This document shows, piece after piece, positions 1 to 9,278 of a DNA stretch of 64,000 nt. Below the pieces are notes generated by a model, which worked only from the letters and a program-made list of their open reading frames with translations, had not been told where the DNA came from and did no database searches. This stretch comes from Amycolatopsis rubida (GTDB lineage Bacteria; Actinomycetota; Actinomycetes; Mycobacteriales; Pseudonocardiaceae): positions 372,001 through 436,000 of the forward strand of contig NZ_FOWC01000007.1 in assembly GCF_900115345.1 (NCBI RefSeq). The letters run 5' to 3'. Within the stretch, counting starts at the first letter, position 1. Each line of letters begins with the position of its first letter. Made by a program: the position numbers and the translations under genes.

Positions 1-309
1 GCAGCGATCGCCAAACGGGCCGGAGTCGGCGTCGGCACGCTCTACCGGCACTTCCCGACCCGTGAAGCCCTGATCGACGCCGCCTGCCGGCATCAGCTCG
101 CGGTGGTCTGCGAGCAGGCATCGAGCCTCCTCGCGCATCCCCGCCTATGTCAGCGCGAAGCACGGGATGTCGGCGGCGTCAGAGAACTCCTCTCCGCGGG
201 CGCGGAGGACGCCACGCTCCGCGACGACGTGCCTGCCGAGGACGGCCTAGTCCTCATCAGCGGGATGGCCCTCCCTCGCCCGCCGACGCGGTCTAACACA
301 CGCCGGTAG
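1..309 (+). pseudogene. TetR-family regulator remnant, cut by window edge
   Basis: The first 40 codons encode the second half of a TetR helix-turn-helix (AKRAGVGVGTLYRHFPTREAL), so the gene starts outside the window. After 'SSLLAH' the expected core is missing. A short match to the family middle (AYVSAKHGMS) is present only in another frame. The family's C-terminal motif (LLSAGAEDATLRDDV, AEDGLVLISGM) then resumes in the first frame. The product would be about half of a normal 190-residue TetR. An internal deletion with a compensating frame change explains this better than a single indel. It is very likely non-functional. Confidence 0.7.
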
Positions 310-322
310 CCAGCCGCACCAC

Positions 323-439
323 GACCGCGACAACGACGCCAGGGAACTCGTCGAGCACCATCTGGCCGAGCTGACCGGCGTCGTCGCACGATCGCGTGTC
401 CATCTCGTGGACCTGGTCCCGACGACAGCGGACCGCTGA
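323..439 (+). pseudogene. Possible GntR (FCD) C-terminal fragment
   Basis: This open stretch reads like the last helices of a FadR/GntR-type FCD domain (ARELVEHHLAELTGVVARSR) and ends at a stop at 437-439. No start codon, ribosome binding site or DNA-binding domain is attached. It abuts the stop of the minus-strand LysR gene and follows the broken TetR gene, so the two remnants form a small patch of decayed regulators. The assignment rests on a short match and is tentative. Confidence 0.4.
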
Positions 440-1363
440 TCACCCGCCGACGAGCGGACGCGTGCCGGGCGGCAGCCGGGCCACCCCGCCGCCCAGGTAC
501 TGCACCACCGCCTCCTGCAACGCCCGCACCGCGCGCGGCTGCTCGACGTCACGCCGGTACGCCAGCCGCACCACGCGGCTCAGGCCGGGCTCGGTGAATT
601 GCGTGCGGCGGAACCGGTCCCCGACCACGGTGCTCGGCACGACCGCCAGGCCCAGCCCGGCCTGGACCAGCTCCAGCACCGCGTCCATCTCGCCGCCTTC
701 GATCGCGAACAGCGGGTCGAAGCCCTCCGCGCGGCAAGCGGCCACGGTCGCCTCGCGCAGGTCGTAACCCTGCCGGAACATCACCAGCGGCCGGTGCCGC
801 AGCGCGGCGATCGGCATCCGGCCGCGCACCGGGGCGGGCGCGTCCTTCGGCGAGATCACCACCAGGTCCTCGACGAACAGCGCGCGGCTCTCCAGCCGGG
901 AATCGTCGTGGACGCGGCTGTCCACGATCATCGCCAGGTCCAGGCCGCCTTCCGACAGCGCGGTCTGCAGGTCCCGGGACCCGCTTTCGTGCAGCACCAG
1001 CTCGATCCCGGGATAGTCGCGGCGGAACGCGGCGAGCATCGCGGGCAGGAGGCCGGTGCACAGGCTCGGCGTCGCGCCCAGCCGCACCCGGCCGCGGCCC
1101 AGTTCGTCCAGCTCCCGGATGGCCCGGTACGCGGTCTCCGTCTCGGCGATGATCCGGCGCGCGATCGGCAGCAGCGTCTCCCCCGCCTCGGTGAGCGTGA
1201 CGTTCCCGCGGATCCGGTGGAACAGCCCCGCGCCGACATCCCGTTCCAGCGCGCGGATCTGCTGCGACAGTGAGGGCTGCGCCACCCGCATCTGCTCCGC
1301 GGCCCGGGTGAAATGCCGCGTCTGCGCCACGGCCAGGAAATACGCCAGCTGCTGGAACTGCAT
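440..1363 (-). CDS. LysR-family transcriptional regulator, divergent from sdhCAB
   Basis: A LysR-type regulator of 307 residues. The N-terminal winged HTH covers about residues 1-60 (FTRAAEQMRVAQPSLSQQIRALE). An effector-binding periplasmic-protein-like domain covers about 88-290. A second ATG lies 12 bases upstream at 1375. I prefer 1363 because the family normally begins M-(x)-QLxYF, and because the probable operator at 1374-1388 would otherwise overlap the coding sequence. The gene is divergent from sdhC with about 80 bases between starts, the usual LysR arrangement, so control of succinate dehydrogenase is the natural inference. A single cysteine in the effector domain argues against a true OxyR. 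Confidence 0.85.
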   Translation of the reverse strand: MQFQQLAYFLAVAQTRHFTRAAEQMRVAQPSLSQQIRALERDVGAGLFHRIRGNVTLTEAGETLLPIARRIIAETETAYRAIRELDELGRGRVRLGATPSLCTGLLPAMLAAFRRDYPGIELVLHESGSRDLQTALSEGGLDLAMIVDSRVHDDSRLESRALFVEDLVVISPKDAPAPVRGRMPIAALRHRPLVMFRQGYDLREATVAACRAEGFDPLFAIEGGEMDAVLELVQAGLGLAVVPSTVVGDRFRRTQFTEPGLSRVVRLAYRRDVEQPRAVRALQEAVVQYLGGGVARLPPGTRPLVGG

Positions 1364-1373
1364 GACCACCAGC

Positions 1374-1388
1374 ATAGACTGTGCCTAT
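1374..1388. promoter_or_regulatory. LysR-type operator, ATAG-N7-CTAT
   Basis: A perfect inverted repeat ATAG-N7-CTAT fits the T-N11-A rule for LysR boxes. It lies between the LysR start (1363) and the likely sdhC start (1447). A degenerate second copy may follow (agag at 1396-1399, gtgt at 1407-1410). Its position suits both autoregulation and sdh control. Confidence 0.5.
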
Positions 1389-1446
1389 CCTTTTGAGAGA
1401 AATCATGTGTTTGCCCTCTCGTCAGCGCCGACTTACCGTCGGTTCC

Positions 1447-2154
1447 GTGGCACTCGCACCCGCTCCGCCCCGCCGTCGCCCGGCGCTCGTGACGTTCTGG
1501 CGTTCGACCATCGGCAAGAAGGTCGTCATGGCCGTCACCGGGCTGATGTTCGTCGCGTTCCTGTTCGTGCACATGGCCGGGAATCTCAAGGTTTTCCTGG
1601 GGCCGCGGCATTTCGACGACTACGCCGCCTGGCTGCGGACCATCGGGGAACCGGTGCTGCAGAACGCCTGGTACCTCTCGATCCAGCGCGTCGTGCTGCT
1701 GATCGCGTTGGTGCTGCACGTGGTCGCGGCGGTGCAACTGTCCCAACGAGACCGGCGAGCGCGCCCGGTCAAGTACGCGCACGGCCAGCGGCGCAAGGCC
1801 AGTTTCGCGACGCACACCATGCGCTGGGGCGGCGCGACGCTCGCGCTCTACATCGTGTGGCACATCCTGGACCTCACCGTCGGCGTGGCCAACCAGGACT
1901 TCCGCGACGGCCAGCCGTACCACAACATCGTCGCGGACTTCCAGGTCTGGTGGGTCAACCTGATCTACATCGTCGCGCTGCTGATGCTCGGCCTGCACAT
2001 CAACCACGGGTTCTGGAGCGCGGCGCAGACGCTGGGCATCACCAGCAAGGCCCGCGACCGGGCGCTCAAAACCGCGGGGTCCGTGCTCGCCGTCGTGATC
2101 ACCGGCGGCTTCCTGATCGTGCCGATCGCCGTGATGGCGGGATGGGTGGCCTGA
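1447..2154 (+). CDS. sdhC: Succinate dehydrogenase cytochrome b subunit (type B, b558 family)
   Basis: Membrane anchor of succinate:quinone oxidoreductase, about 235 residues with five hydrophobic helices. It binds heme b and passes electrons from the iron-sulfur subunit to menaquinone. Histidines suited to heme ligation sit in FVHMAGN, LVLHVVAA, YIVWHILDL and LGLHINHG, consistent with the single-peptide diheme type. An ATG at 1381 extends the frame, but the GTG at 1447 is preferred. It gives the family's length, begins shortly before the conserved TFWRSTIGKKVVMAVTG segment, and leaves room for the promoter and LysR box. The stop is one base before sdhA, so the genes are cotranscribed. It resembles the mycobacterial Sdh1 set. 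Confidence 0.9.
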   Translation: MALAPAPPRRRPALVTFWRSTIGKKVVMAVTGLMFVAFLFVHMAGNLKVFLGPRHFDDYAAWLRTIGEPVLQNAWYLSIQRVVLLIALVLHVVAAVQLSQRDRRARPVKYAHGQRRKASFATHTMRWGGATLALYIVWHILDLTVGVANQDFRDGQPYHNIVADFQVWWVNLIYIVALLMLGLHINHGFWSAAQTLGITSKARDRALKTAGSVLAVVITGGFLIVPIAVMAGWVA

Positions 2155-2155
2155 C

Positions 2156-4080
<1,925 letters not shown>

Positions 4081-4084
<4 letters not shown>

Positions 4085-4824
4085 AACTCACCCTGCGGGT
4101 CTGGCGCCAGTCCGGCCCGGACGACGACGGCGGGCTGGTCGACTACCCGGTCGAGGACGCCAGTCCGGACATGTCGTTCCTGGAGCTTCTCGACGTCCTC
4201 AACCAGCACCTCATCGAGGACGGCGCCGAGCCGATCGCGTTCGACCACGACTGCCGGGAGGGCATCTGCGGCTCGTGCGGCGTCGTGATCAACGGGCGGG
4301 CGCACGGCCCGGAACGCACCACGACCTGCCAGCTGCACCTGCGCGCGTTCCGCGACGGCGACGTGCTGGACGTGGAACCGTGGCGCGCCAAGGGCTTCCC
4401 GGTGATCAAGGACCTGGTGGTCGACCGGTCGGCGTTCGACCGGATCATCGAGGCGGGCGGATACGTCACCGCCCCGACCGGCAGCGCGCCCGAAGCGCAC
4501 GCGACGCCGGTGCCCAAGCCGGACGCCGACCTCGCCTTCGACAACGCGACCTGCATCGGCTGTGGCGCCTGCGTGGCGGCCTGCCCGAACGGGTCGGCGA
4601 TGCTGTTCACCTCGGCGAAGGTGGCGCACCTGAACTCGCTGCCGCAGGGCCAGCCGGAACGCGCTCAGCGGGTGCTCGACATGGTGGAAACCATGGACGC
4701 GGCCGACTTCGGCGGGTGCACGAACACCGGCGAATGCGTCGCGTCGTGTCCCAAGGGGATTCCGCTGACGAGCATCGCGAACCTCAACCGCGAGTTCATG
4801 AAGGCCAGCCGCACGCGCCGGTAG
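4081..4824 (+). CDS. sdhB: Succinate dehydrogenase iron-sulfur subunit
   Basis: Electron-transfer subunit of the succinate dehydrogenase complex, 247 residues. The [2Fe-2S] ligands are Cys58, Cys63, Cys66 and Cys83. The [4Fe-4S]/[3Fe-4S] ligands are Cys158, Cys161, Cys164 and Cys168, with Cys213, Cys219 and Cys223. All expected cluster cysteines are therefore intact. The GTG start overlaps the sdhA stop by four bases. A strong palindrome six bases past the stop ends the operon. The set is of the Sdh1 type that pairs with menaquinone in actinobacteria; that pairing is family knowledge rather than visible here. Confidence 0.97.
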
Positions 4825-4829
4825 CCGAA

Positions 4830-4884
4830 GGTCCGTGAGGGGGCCCTGAGGGAATCAGATTCCCTCAGGGCCCCCTCACGGACC
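4830..4884. repeat. 55-bp perfect palindrome, likely bidirectional terminator
   Basis: Two 27-base arms are perfectly complementary around a single central base (4857). It lies between convergent sdhB and the PRC-barrel gene, so its RNA hairpin could stop transcription from both sides. A second element at 47086-47140 has the same length and core (CCCTnAGGGAATC) but different outer arms that also pair, so the two form a repeat family. Confidence 0.85.
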
Positions 4885-4902
4885 GAGGACCAGGGGCCCG
4901 GG

Positions 4903-5760
4903 TCAGGACTTCTTGTCCCGGCGGGTGTCGTCGTCGATGTCGATCCGCTCCTTGCGGACCTTCCCCTGGACGGTCTGCTCCTCGGTGACCTGCTCGGTGC
5001 CGAGGCGCACCCGCTCCACCGGTACGGTTTCCTTCTGCACCACCGGCTTCTCGGCGTGCAGCACGACGTCCTGCTCCGCCTCGCCGATCTCGGCCTTGCC
5101 CGCCGCCTTGGCGTCGGTGATCGGCTCGCGCTCGACGCGCACTTCCTCGTGCGTGACCGGCACGGTCACCTGCTCCTCCTCGGTCACCACGTACTTGCGC
5201 AACCGGACGTGGCCGGTTTCGACCTCTTCGGTGCCGACCCGCAGGTGCTCCTCGGAGCGCACCACGTCACCGGTGCCGGACGCGTCGTGCCGTCCGCCCT
5301 CGGCAGCGTGCTCAGCGCTCGGCCGCCCCTTGGCCCCGGCGGTGTCCCGGCCGGCCGGCCGCGTGGTGCCCGCGACGCCGCCCGCCGCACCGCCTGCCGC
5401 CGCGTCGCGTCCGCGGTCCCGCATGTTCTCGCCGTTCCCGCCGCGCGGAGCAGGCAAGCCGTAGTACTTGTACAGCTCGACGCTTTCCTTTTCGGAGAGA
5501 TGGCCTTCGGCGTCGATGCGCGGGGCGTCGGACACCTGGTCCTTCGCGACCTGGACGTGCAGGCCGTCGCTCTCCATGCCGGCACCCGACAGCGGCACGA
5601 AGCTCTCCTTCTGGCCGAACAGCCCGGTCTTCACCGTCACCCACTCCGGCCGCCTGGTGTCGTCGGCGAGATAAACCGTGCCCACCTTGCCGATCTTGCT
5701 GCCGGAATTGTCCATCACGGTGCTGTCGACGAGGTCCTGCGGCTGGATTGCGCGTGCCAT
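4903..5760 (-). CDS. PRC-barrel and DUF2382 (YsnF/AvaK-type) stress protein
   Basis: A 285-residue protein with an N-terminal PRC-barrel domain (about 8-85: DLVDSTVMDNSGSKIGKV onward), a glycine- and alanine-rich linker (about 108-165), and a C-terminal DUF2382 domain (about 170-280) of repeated charged beta-strands. There is no signal peptide or membrane segment. Members of this combination are common in actinobacteria and deinococci and are often stress-induced; their biochemical role is unknown. A GGAG sits shortly before the ATG. The gene is convergent with sdhB and divergent from the erm leader region, and appears monocistronic. Confidence 0.85.
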   Translation of the reverse strand: MARAIQPQDLVDSTVMDNSGSKIGKVGTVYLADDTRRPEWVTVKTGLFGQKESFVPLSGAGMESDGLHVQVAKDQVSDAPRIDAEGHLSEKESVELYKYYGLPAPRGGNGENMRDRGRDAAAGGAAGGVAGTTRPAGRDTAGAKGRPSAEHAAEGGRHDASGTGDVVRSEEHLRVGTEEVETGHVRLRKYVVTEEEQVTVPVTHEEVRVEREPITDAKAAGKAEIGEAEQDVVLHAEKPVVQKETVPVERVRLGTEQVTEEQTVQGKVRKERIDIDDDTRRDKKS

Positions 5761-5872
5761 GGGTCCACTCCATTTCCCGAATCGGAATTTCTCCTCCGGG
5801 TCCCACTCTCCGGCTGGTCACAGCCCCGCGCAAGCGTCGTACCCCTCAGCCGAGCGACCCCGTTTCGTGTCA

Positions 5873-5898
5873 GTTTGCGGCCCGGGATCAGCGGGTAC
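5873..5898 (+). promoter_or_regulatory. Candidate SigB-type stress promoter
   Basis: GTTTGC, a 14-base spacer and GGGTAC match the actinobacterial SigB pattern (GNNT-N14-16-GGGTAC). It points toward the erm leader about 170 bases downstream. A weak 40-codon frame at 5937-6059 also follows. Use of this promoter is unproven. Confidence 0.4.
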
Positions 5899-6024
5899 CT
5901 CCTTCGCAGGAGGACCGTTCTCCGGGTCCCGGCGGAATGGGCGGAAATTGTTCTTCCACCAGGGAAAAATGGCTGCCGCCGAATTCCGGAAGCGTCGTGC
6001 GGCCCGCGGGGAGTTCTCTGCGCG

Positions 6025-6062
6025 AAAACCGGATGCGACCCGTGGGACCGGTCGGCTAGGCT
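6025..6062 (+). promoter_or_regulatory. Candidate WhiB7/WblC-type promoter of the erm leader
   Basis: An AT-rich AAAA at 6025-6028 lies just upstream of a -35-like GGATGCGAC. A 17-base spacer and a good -10 (TAGGCT, 6057-6062) follow. AT-rich DNA immediately upstream of the -35 is typical of WhiB7-controlled antibiotic-resistance promoters. The start site would fall at about 6069-6071, on the leader's ATG. Confidence 0.45.
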
Positions 6063-6070
6063 CCCCGCCC

Positions 6071-6121
6071 ATGGGTGCCTTCTTCGCCGCGTACGCATTG
6101 ACTCGCCTGCGCAACGCCTGA
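6071..6121 (+). CDS. erm leader peptide with RLR arrest motif
   Basis: A 16-residue open frame, MGAFFAAYALTRLRNA, ends about 100 bases before erm. Residues 12-14 are R-L-R, the '+X+' type of sequence at which macrolide-bound ribosomes stall in ErmD-type leaders. There is no ribosome binding site. The predicted -10 element places transcription start at or within two bases of the ATG, so translation is probably leaderless. Drug-dependent stalling here could change pairing of the stems downstream and switch erm on. The assignment rests on position, motif and structure, not on homology to a named leader. Confidence 0.6.
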   Translation: MGAFFAAYALTRLRNA

Positions 6122-6124
6122 GCG

Positions 6125-6168
6125 CCGGACGCGCAACGCTCCGTCGCGCTCTCCCGTTGTCCGTCCGG
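6125..6168 (+). promoter_or_regulatory. Attenuator-like stem between leader peptide and erm
   Basis: CCGGACG-CG-CAAC (6125-6137) can pair with GTTG-TC-CGTCCGG (6156-6168), giving 11 pairs around a 2x2 internal loop. The left arm includes GCGCAACGC (6131-6139), which also occurs at the end of the leader ORF (6109-6117). Two alternative partners therefore compete for the same right arm, as expected in an attenuator. Confidence 0.5.
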
Positions 6169-6222
6169 GCTGCCGGTTCTGGCACCCGGGTCGCTTCCTC
6201 ATGCGCGGAGTACGCACCCCTG

Positions 6223-6984
6223 ATGTCTGCCCAGTCCTTCGGCGGACGGCACGAACTCGGCCAGAACTTCCTGGCCGACCCCGCCGTCATCGCCGCTGTC
6301 TGCACTGCCGCCGGCCGCACGACCGGTCCCCTCGTGGAACTGGCCGCGGGCGACGGCGCACTGACCGTTCCGCTCAGCCGCACCGGCCGCCCGCTGACCG
6401 CGGTCGAACTCGACCCCCGCCGCGCCCGCCGCCTTGCCCGGCGGACCGGCGGCCACGTCGAGGTCGTCCAGGGCGATCTGCTCCGGCACCGGCTGCCCGA
6501 CGTTCCGCACACCGTCGTCGGCAACCTTCCCTTCCACCTCACCACCGCGGCCCTGCGCCGGTTGTTCCGGCAGCCGCACTGGGAACTCGCCGTGCTGCTG
6601 GTGCAGTGGGAAGCCGCCCGCCGCCGGGCCGGAATCGGCGGCGCCTCCCAGATGACCGCCGCCTGGTGGCCGTGGTTCGAGTTCGCCGTCCCCGCCCGGG
6701 TTCCGGCGCACGCGTTCCGTCCTCGCCCGGCTGTGGACGGCGGGATCCTCGTGATCACCCGCCGCCCGGCGCCGCTCGTCGACGATCAGGCGGAGTACCA
6801 GGAGTTCGTCCGCACGGTCTTCACCGGACGCGGCCGCGGGCTGGGCGGGATCCTGCCCCGCACCGGCCGCCTCAGCGTCCGCGCGGCTCGGACTTGGCTT
6901 GCTCGGCAACGGCTGTCGCCGCAGGCACTCCCCCGCGACCTCACTGCCGGGCAGTGGGCGTCGCTGTGGGACCTCGCCCGGTGA
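6223..6984 (+). CDS. erm: 23S rRNA (adenine-N6) methyltransferase, Erm family
   Basis: Methylates A2058 of 23S rRNA and so confers macrolide-lincosamide-streptogramin B resistance; this is family knowledge. The 253-residue protein has the Erm N-terminal QNFL (14-17), SAM motif I ELAAGDGALT (39-48), the acidic VELD (61-64), and the catalytic NLPF (101-104) typical of KsgA/Erm enzymes. NLPFHLTT is characteristic of the actinomycete ErmE-like branch. The ATG at 6223 follows a GGAG at 6207-6210. An upstream RLR leader peptide and alternative stems suggest drug-inducible expression. No biosynthetic genes are adjacent, so it is more likely intrinsic resistance than producer self-protection. Confidence 0.9.
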   Translation: MSAQSFGGRHELGQNFLADPAVIAAVCTAAGRTTGPLVELAAGDGALTVPLSRTGRPLTAVELDPRRARRLARRTGGHVEVVQGDLLRHRLPDVPHTVVGNLPFHLTTAALRRLFRQPHWELAVLLVQWEAARRRAGIGGASQMTAAWWPWFEFAVPARVPAHAFRPRPAVDGGILVITRRPAPLVDDQAEYQEFVRTVFTGRGRGLGGILPRTGRLSVRAARTWLARQRLSPQALPRDLTAGQWASLWDLAR

Positions 6985-6985
6985 G

Positions 6986-7010
6986 CCTGCATCGACCAGC
7001 CCGATGCAGG
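6986..7010 (+). terminator. Stem-loop after erm
   Basis: CCTGCATC and GATGCAGG form a perfect 8-bp stem with a 9-base loop two bases past the erm stop. There is no U-tract, as is usual in high-GC actinobacteria. Confidence 0.5.
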
Positions 7011-7086
7011 GCAGCGAAAAGCTCCGCTTTCCCGCACCGCGGCAGCTGGCGATAGTGAACGGAAGCGACGAAAGGCGGTTCCGGGA

Positions 7087-8547
7087 ATGAACCACGGCGA
7101 CTGGGTGCGCGAGGCCGCGCGGCTGCGGCCCCGAACCGCGGCCTTTGTGGACGGTGACTGGCTCGAAGCCAAGTCCGGCAAGACTTCTGCCGACGTCAAC
7201 CCCGCCACCGGGCACCCGGTCGCGCACGTGGCCGAATGCGGCCAAGCTGAGATCGACACCGCGGTCGCCGCCGCCCGGCGCGCGTTCGAGGACGGCCGCT
7301 GGTCCCGGCTCGCCCCGGCCGAGCGCAAGAAACGCCTGCTGCGGCTGGCTGACCTGATCAGTGCGCACGGGCGGGAACTGGCGCTCTGCGACACCCTGGA
7401 CGTCGGCCGTCCGATCTCGGACACGTTCGGCCAGGACGTGCCCGCGACCGTCGAGTGCTTCGCCTGGTACGCCGAAGCGCTCGACAAACGCTACGACGAG
7501 GTCGCGCCCGCCCCTCCGGGCAATTTCGCCGCGATCCGGCGCGTGCCGCTCGGGGTGGTGGGCGCGGTCGTGCCGTGGAACTTCCCGCTCGACATCGCCG
7601 GGTGGAAACTCGCCCCCGCGCTGGCCGCGGGCAACAGCGTCGTCCTCAAACCCGCCGAACAATCGCCGCTGTCCGCGCTTCGATTAGGAGAATTGGCCGC
7701 GGCGGCGGGAATTCCGGACGGGGTGCTCAACGTCGTGCCGGGCTTCGGCGAAACCGCGGGACAGGCGCTGGGACGGCATCCGGACGTCGACGTCCTCGCC
7801 TTCACCGGGTCGACGCCCGTCGGCGGGCTGTTCCTGCGCTATGCCGGCGAGTCGAACCTCAAGCAGGTCTGGCTCGAATGCGGCGGCAAGAGCCCGGTCG
7901 CGGTGTTCGCCGACGCGGATCTCGACGCCGCCGCGGACCTGGTCGCCTTCGGGTTCTGCGCGAACTCCGGCCAGGTCTGCTCGGCCACCACCCGCCTGCT
8001 CGTCCAGGCCTCGGCGGCCGACGACTTCCTCGCCCGGCTGCGGGAGAAGGTCGCTGAGTGGGTGCCCGGAGATCCGCTGGACCCGGCCACGAAACTGGGT
8101 CCGATGATCGACGAGAACGCCGCGGCGCGGGTGCTGGCCGCCGTCGAGACCGGCAGCGGGACCGTCGTCGCCGGCGGCACCCGCCGGGGCGCGTTCCTGG
8201 ACCCGACCGTCGTCACCGGCCTGGCCGCCGACGATCCGCTGGTCACCGAGGAGCTGTTCGGGCCAGTGCTCGCCACCCTCCCGTTCGGGACCGAAGCCGA
8301 AGCGATCCGGCTCGCCAACGACACCCCGTACGGCCTCGCCGCATCCGTCTGGACCCGCGACCTCGCCCGCGCGCACCGCGTCTCCGACGGCATCCACGCC
8401 GGGACGATCTCGGTGAACACAGTCGACGCGCTCAGCACCGCGACCCCGTTCGGCGGCTTCAAGCAGTCCGGATTCGGCCGCGACCTTTCCCTGCATTCGT
8501 TCGACAAGTACACCGGCCTCAAGACGGTCTGGACGGCCTACGCCTGA
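7087..8547 (+). CDS. NAD(P)-dependent aldehyde dehydrogenase
   Basis: Oxidises an aldehyde to its carboxylic acid. The 486-residue length and all family landmarks are present: PWNFP with Asn165, the cofactor-site GSTPVGG (241-247), general base Glu264 in LECGGKSP, and nucleophile Cys298 in SGQVCSA. The sequence resembles PuuC-type gamma-glutamyl-aminobutyraldehyde and related aminoaldehyde dehydrogenases, but the substrate cannot be read from sequence. The copper amine oxidase at 9279 generates aldehydes, so this enzyme plausibly completes amine oxidation. It converges on the TetR gene with a 10-base overlap. Confidence 0.9.
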   Translation: MNHGDWVREAARLRPRTAAFVDGDWLEAKSGKTSADVNPATGHPVAHVAECGQAEIDTAVAAARRAFEDGRWSRLAPAERKKRLLRLADLISAHGRELALCDTLDVGRPISDTFGQDVPATVECFAWYAEALDKRYDEVAPAPPGNFAAIRRVPLGVVGAVVPWNFPLDIAGWKLAPALAAGNSVVLKPAEQSPLSALRLGELAAAAGIPDGVLNVVPGFGETAGQALGRHPDVDVLAFTGSTPVGGLFLRYAGESNLKQVWLECGGKSPVAVFADADLDAAADLVAFGFCANSGQVCSATTRLLVQASAADDFLARLREKVAEWVPGDPLDPATKLGPMIDENAAARVLAAVETGSGTVVAGGTRRGAFLDPTVVTGLAADDPLVTEELFGPVLATLPFGTEAEAIRLANDTPYGLAASVWTRDLARAHRVSDGIHAGTISVNTVDALSTATPFGGFKQSGFGRDLSLHSFDKYTGLKTVWTAYA

Positions 8548-9146
8548 CCGAGGTCGCGTCCGGTTTCCGCCGCCAGGTACCCGAGCAGCAGCTCGCGCGT
8601 CCTGGCCGCGGACAGGCTGGTGTTGCGCCCGGCGAGATGCAGGCCGTAGGCGTCTTCCAGGGCCACCGCGTTCGCCGCGATGTCCGCCGCGGGCGACCGC
8701 AGCCGGAACTCTCCGGTGTCCTGACCGTGCGCGAGCGCGGCCGAGTACAGCGACACCTCGCGGTCCCAGAGCGCCGTCATCAACACCGCGTGCGCCGGGT
8801 TGCGCGCCGCATGGACGTGCATTTCGTACAGCACCCGGCTCAACGGATCGTTTTCACCGGACGGAAGCCCCGCGTCGACCAGCCGCGCCAGCCGCCGGAC
8901 CGGATCGTCCTCGGCCTCCGCGGCGCGCGCTCGCGCCCAGTAGAACCGGTCGACCGCGTCGCGGTGCAGTTCGAACAGCAGATCGTCGAGATCCGGGTAG
9001 TAGTAGCTGACCGAGCCTGCGGACAGCCCGGCCTCCTCGGCGACGTCGCGCACGCGGAGACCGGCCAGCCCCCGCGTCCGGATCGCGCGGGCGGCCGCCG
9101 CCACCAGCTCGTCGCGTCGCTTCGCCTGGTCCTTGGGTCGTGCCAC
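8538..9146 (-). CDS. TetR-family regulator, probable amine-catabolism repressor
   Basis: A 202-residue TetR with the HTH at about 28-48 (GLRVRDVAEEAGLSAGSVSYYY) and a BetI-like C-terminal domain. The GTG at 9146 is chosen because no in-frame ATG exists nearby and it places the HTH at the usual distance from the N-terminus. It is divergent from the copper amine oxidase and convergent with the aldehyde dehydrogenase. Regulation of both, possibly in response to an amine or aldehyde, is inferred from position. An imperfect GATG-N5-CATC repeat at 9160-9172 just upstream of its start could be its own operator. Confidence 0.85.
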   Translation of the reverse strand: MARPKDQAKRRDELVAAAARAIRTRGLAGLRVRDVAEEAGLSAGSVSYYYPDLDDLLFELHRDAVDRFYWARARAAEAEDDPVRRLARLVDAGLPSGENDPLSRVLYEMHVHAARNPAHAVLMTALWDREVSLYSAALAHGQDTGEFRLRSPAADIAANAVALEDAYGLHLAGRNTSLSAARTRELLLGYLAAETGRDLGQA

Positions 9147-9240
9147 ATCCAGGATTATTGATGACGTGCATCGAAAAACCCAGTACCGGTTCCGGAGAAC
9201 CCACCCCGTAAGGGCCTTGCCTCCCGGACCGGCAACGCGC

Positions 9241-9266
9241 ATTCTTTGCGCTAGTCCGCAAAGAAT
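9241..9266 (+). promoter_or_regulatory. Perfect inverted repeat before amine oxidase
   Basis: ATTCTTTGCG and CGCAAAGAAT are exact reverse complements separated by six bases. The element is directly followed by the GAGGAG ribosome binding site (9267-9272). It may be the operator of the adjacent TetR or a 5'-UTR hairpin limiting ribosome access. Confidence 0.6.
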
Positions 9267-9278
9267 GAGGAGACGCGC

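Noticed and set aside
440..1363. LysR next to sdh as OxyR, because of the ATAG-N7-CTAT box
   Set aside because: The box resembles an OxyR half-site, but the protein has one cysteine in its effector domain and lacks the OxyR redox pair.
5937..6059. Short 40-codon frame between the SigB-like promoter and the erm leader
   Set aside because: It has a GGAGGA far upstream but no recognisable sequence and ends just before the leader promoter's -10. Not supported enough to list.
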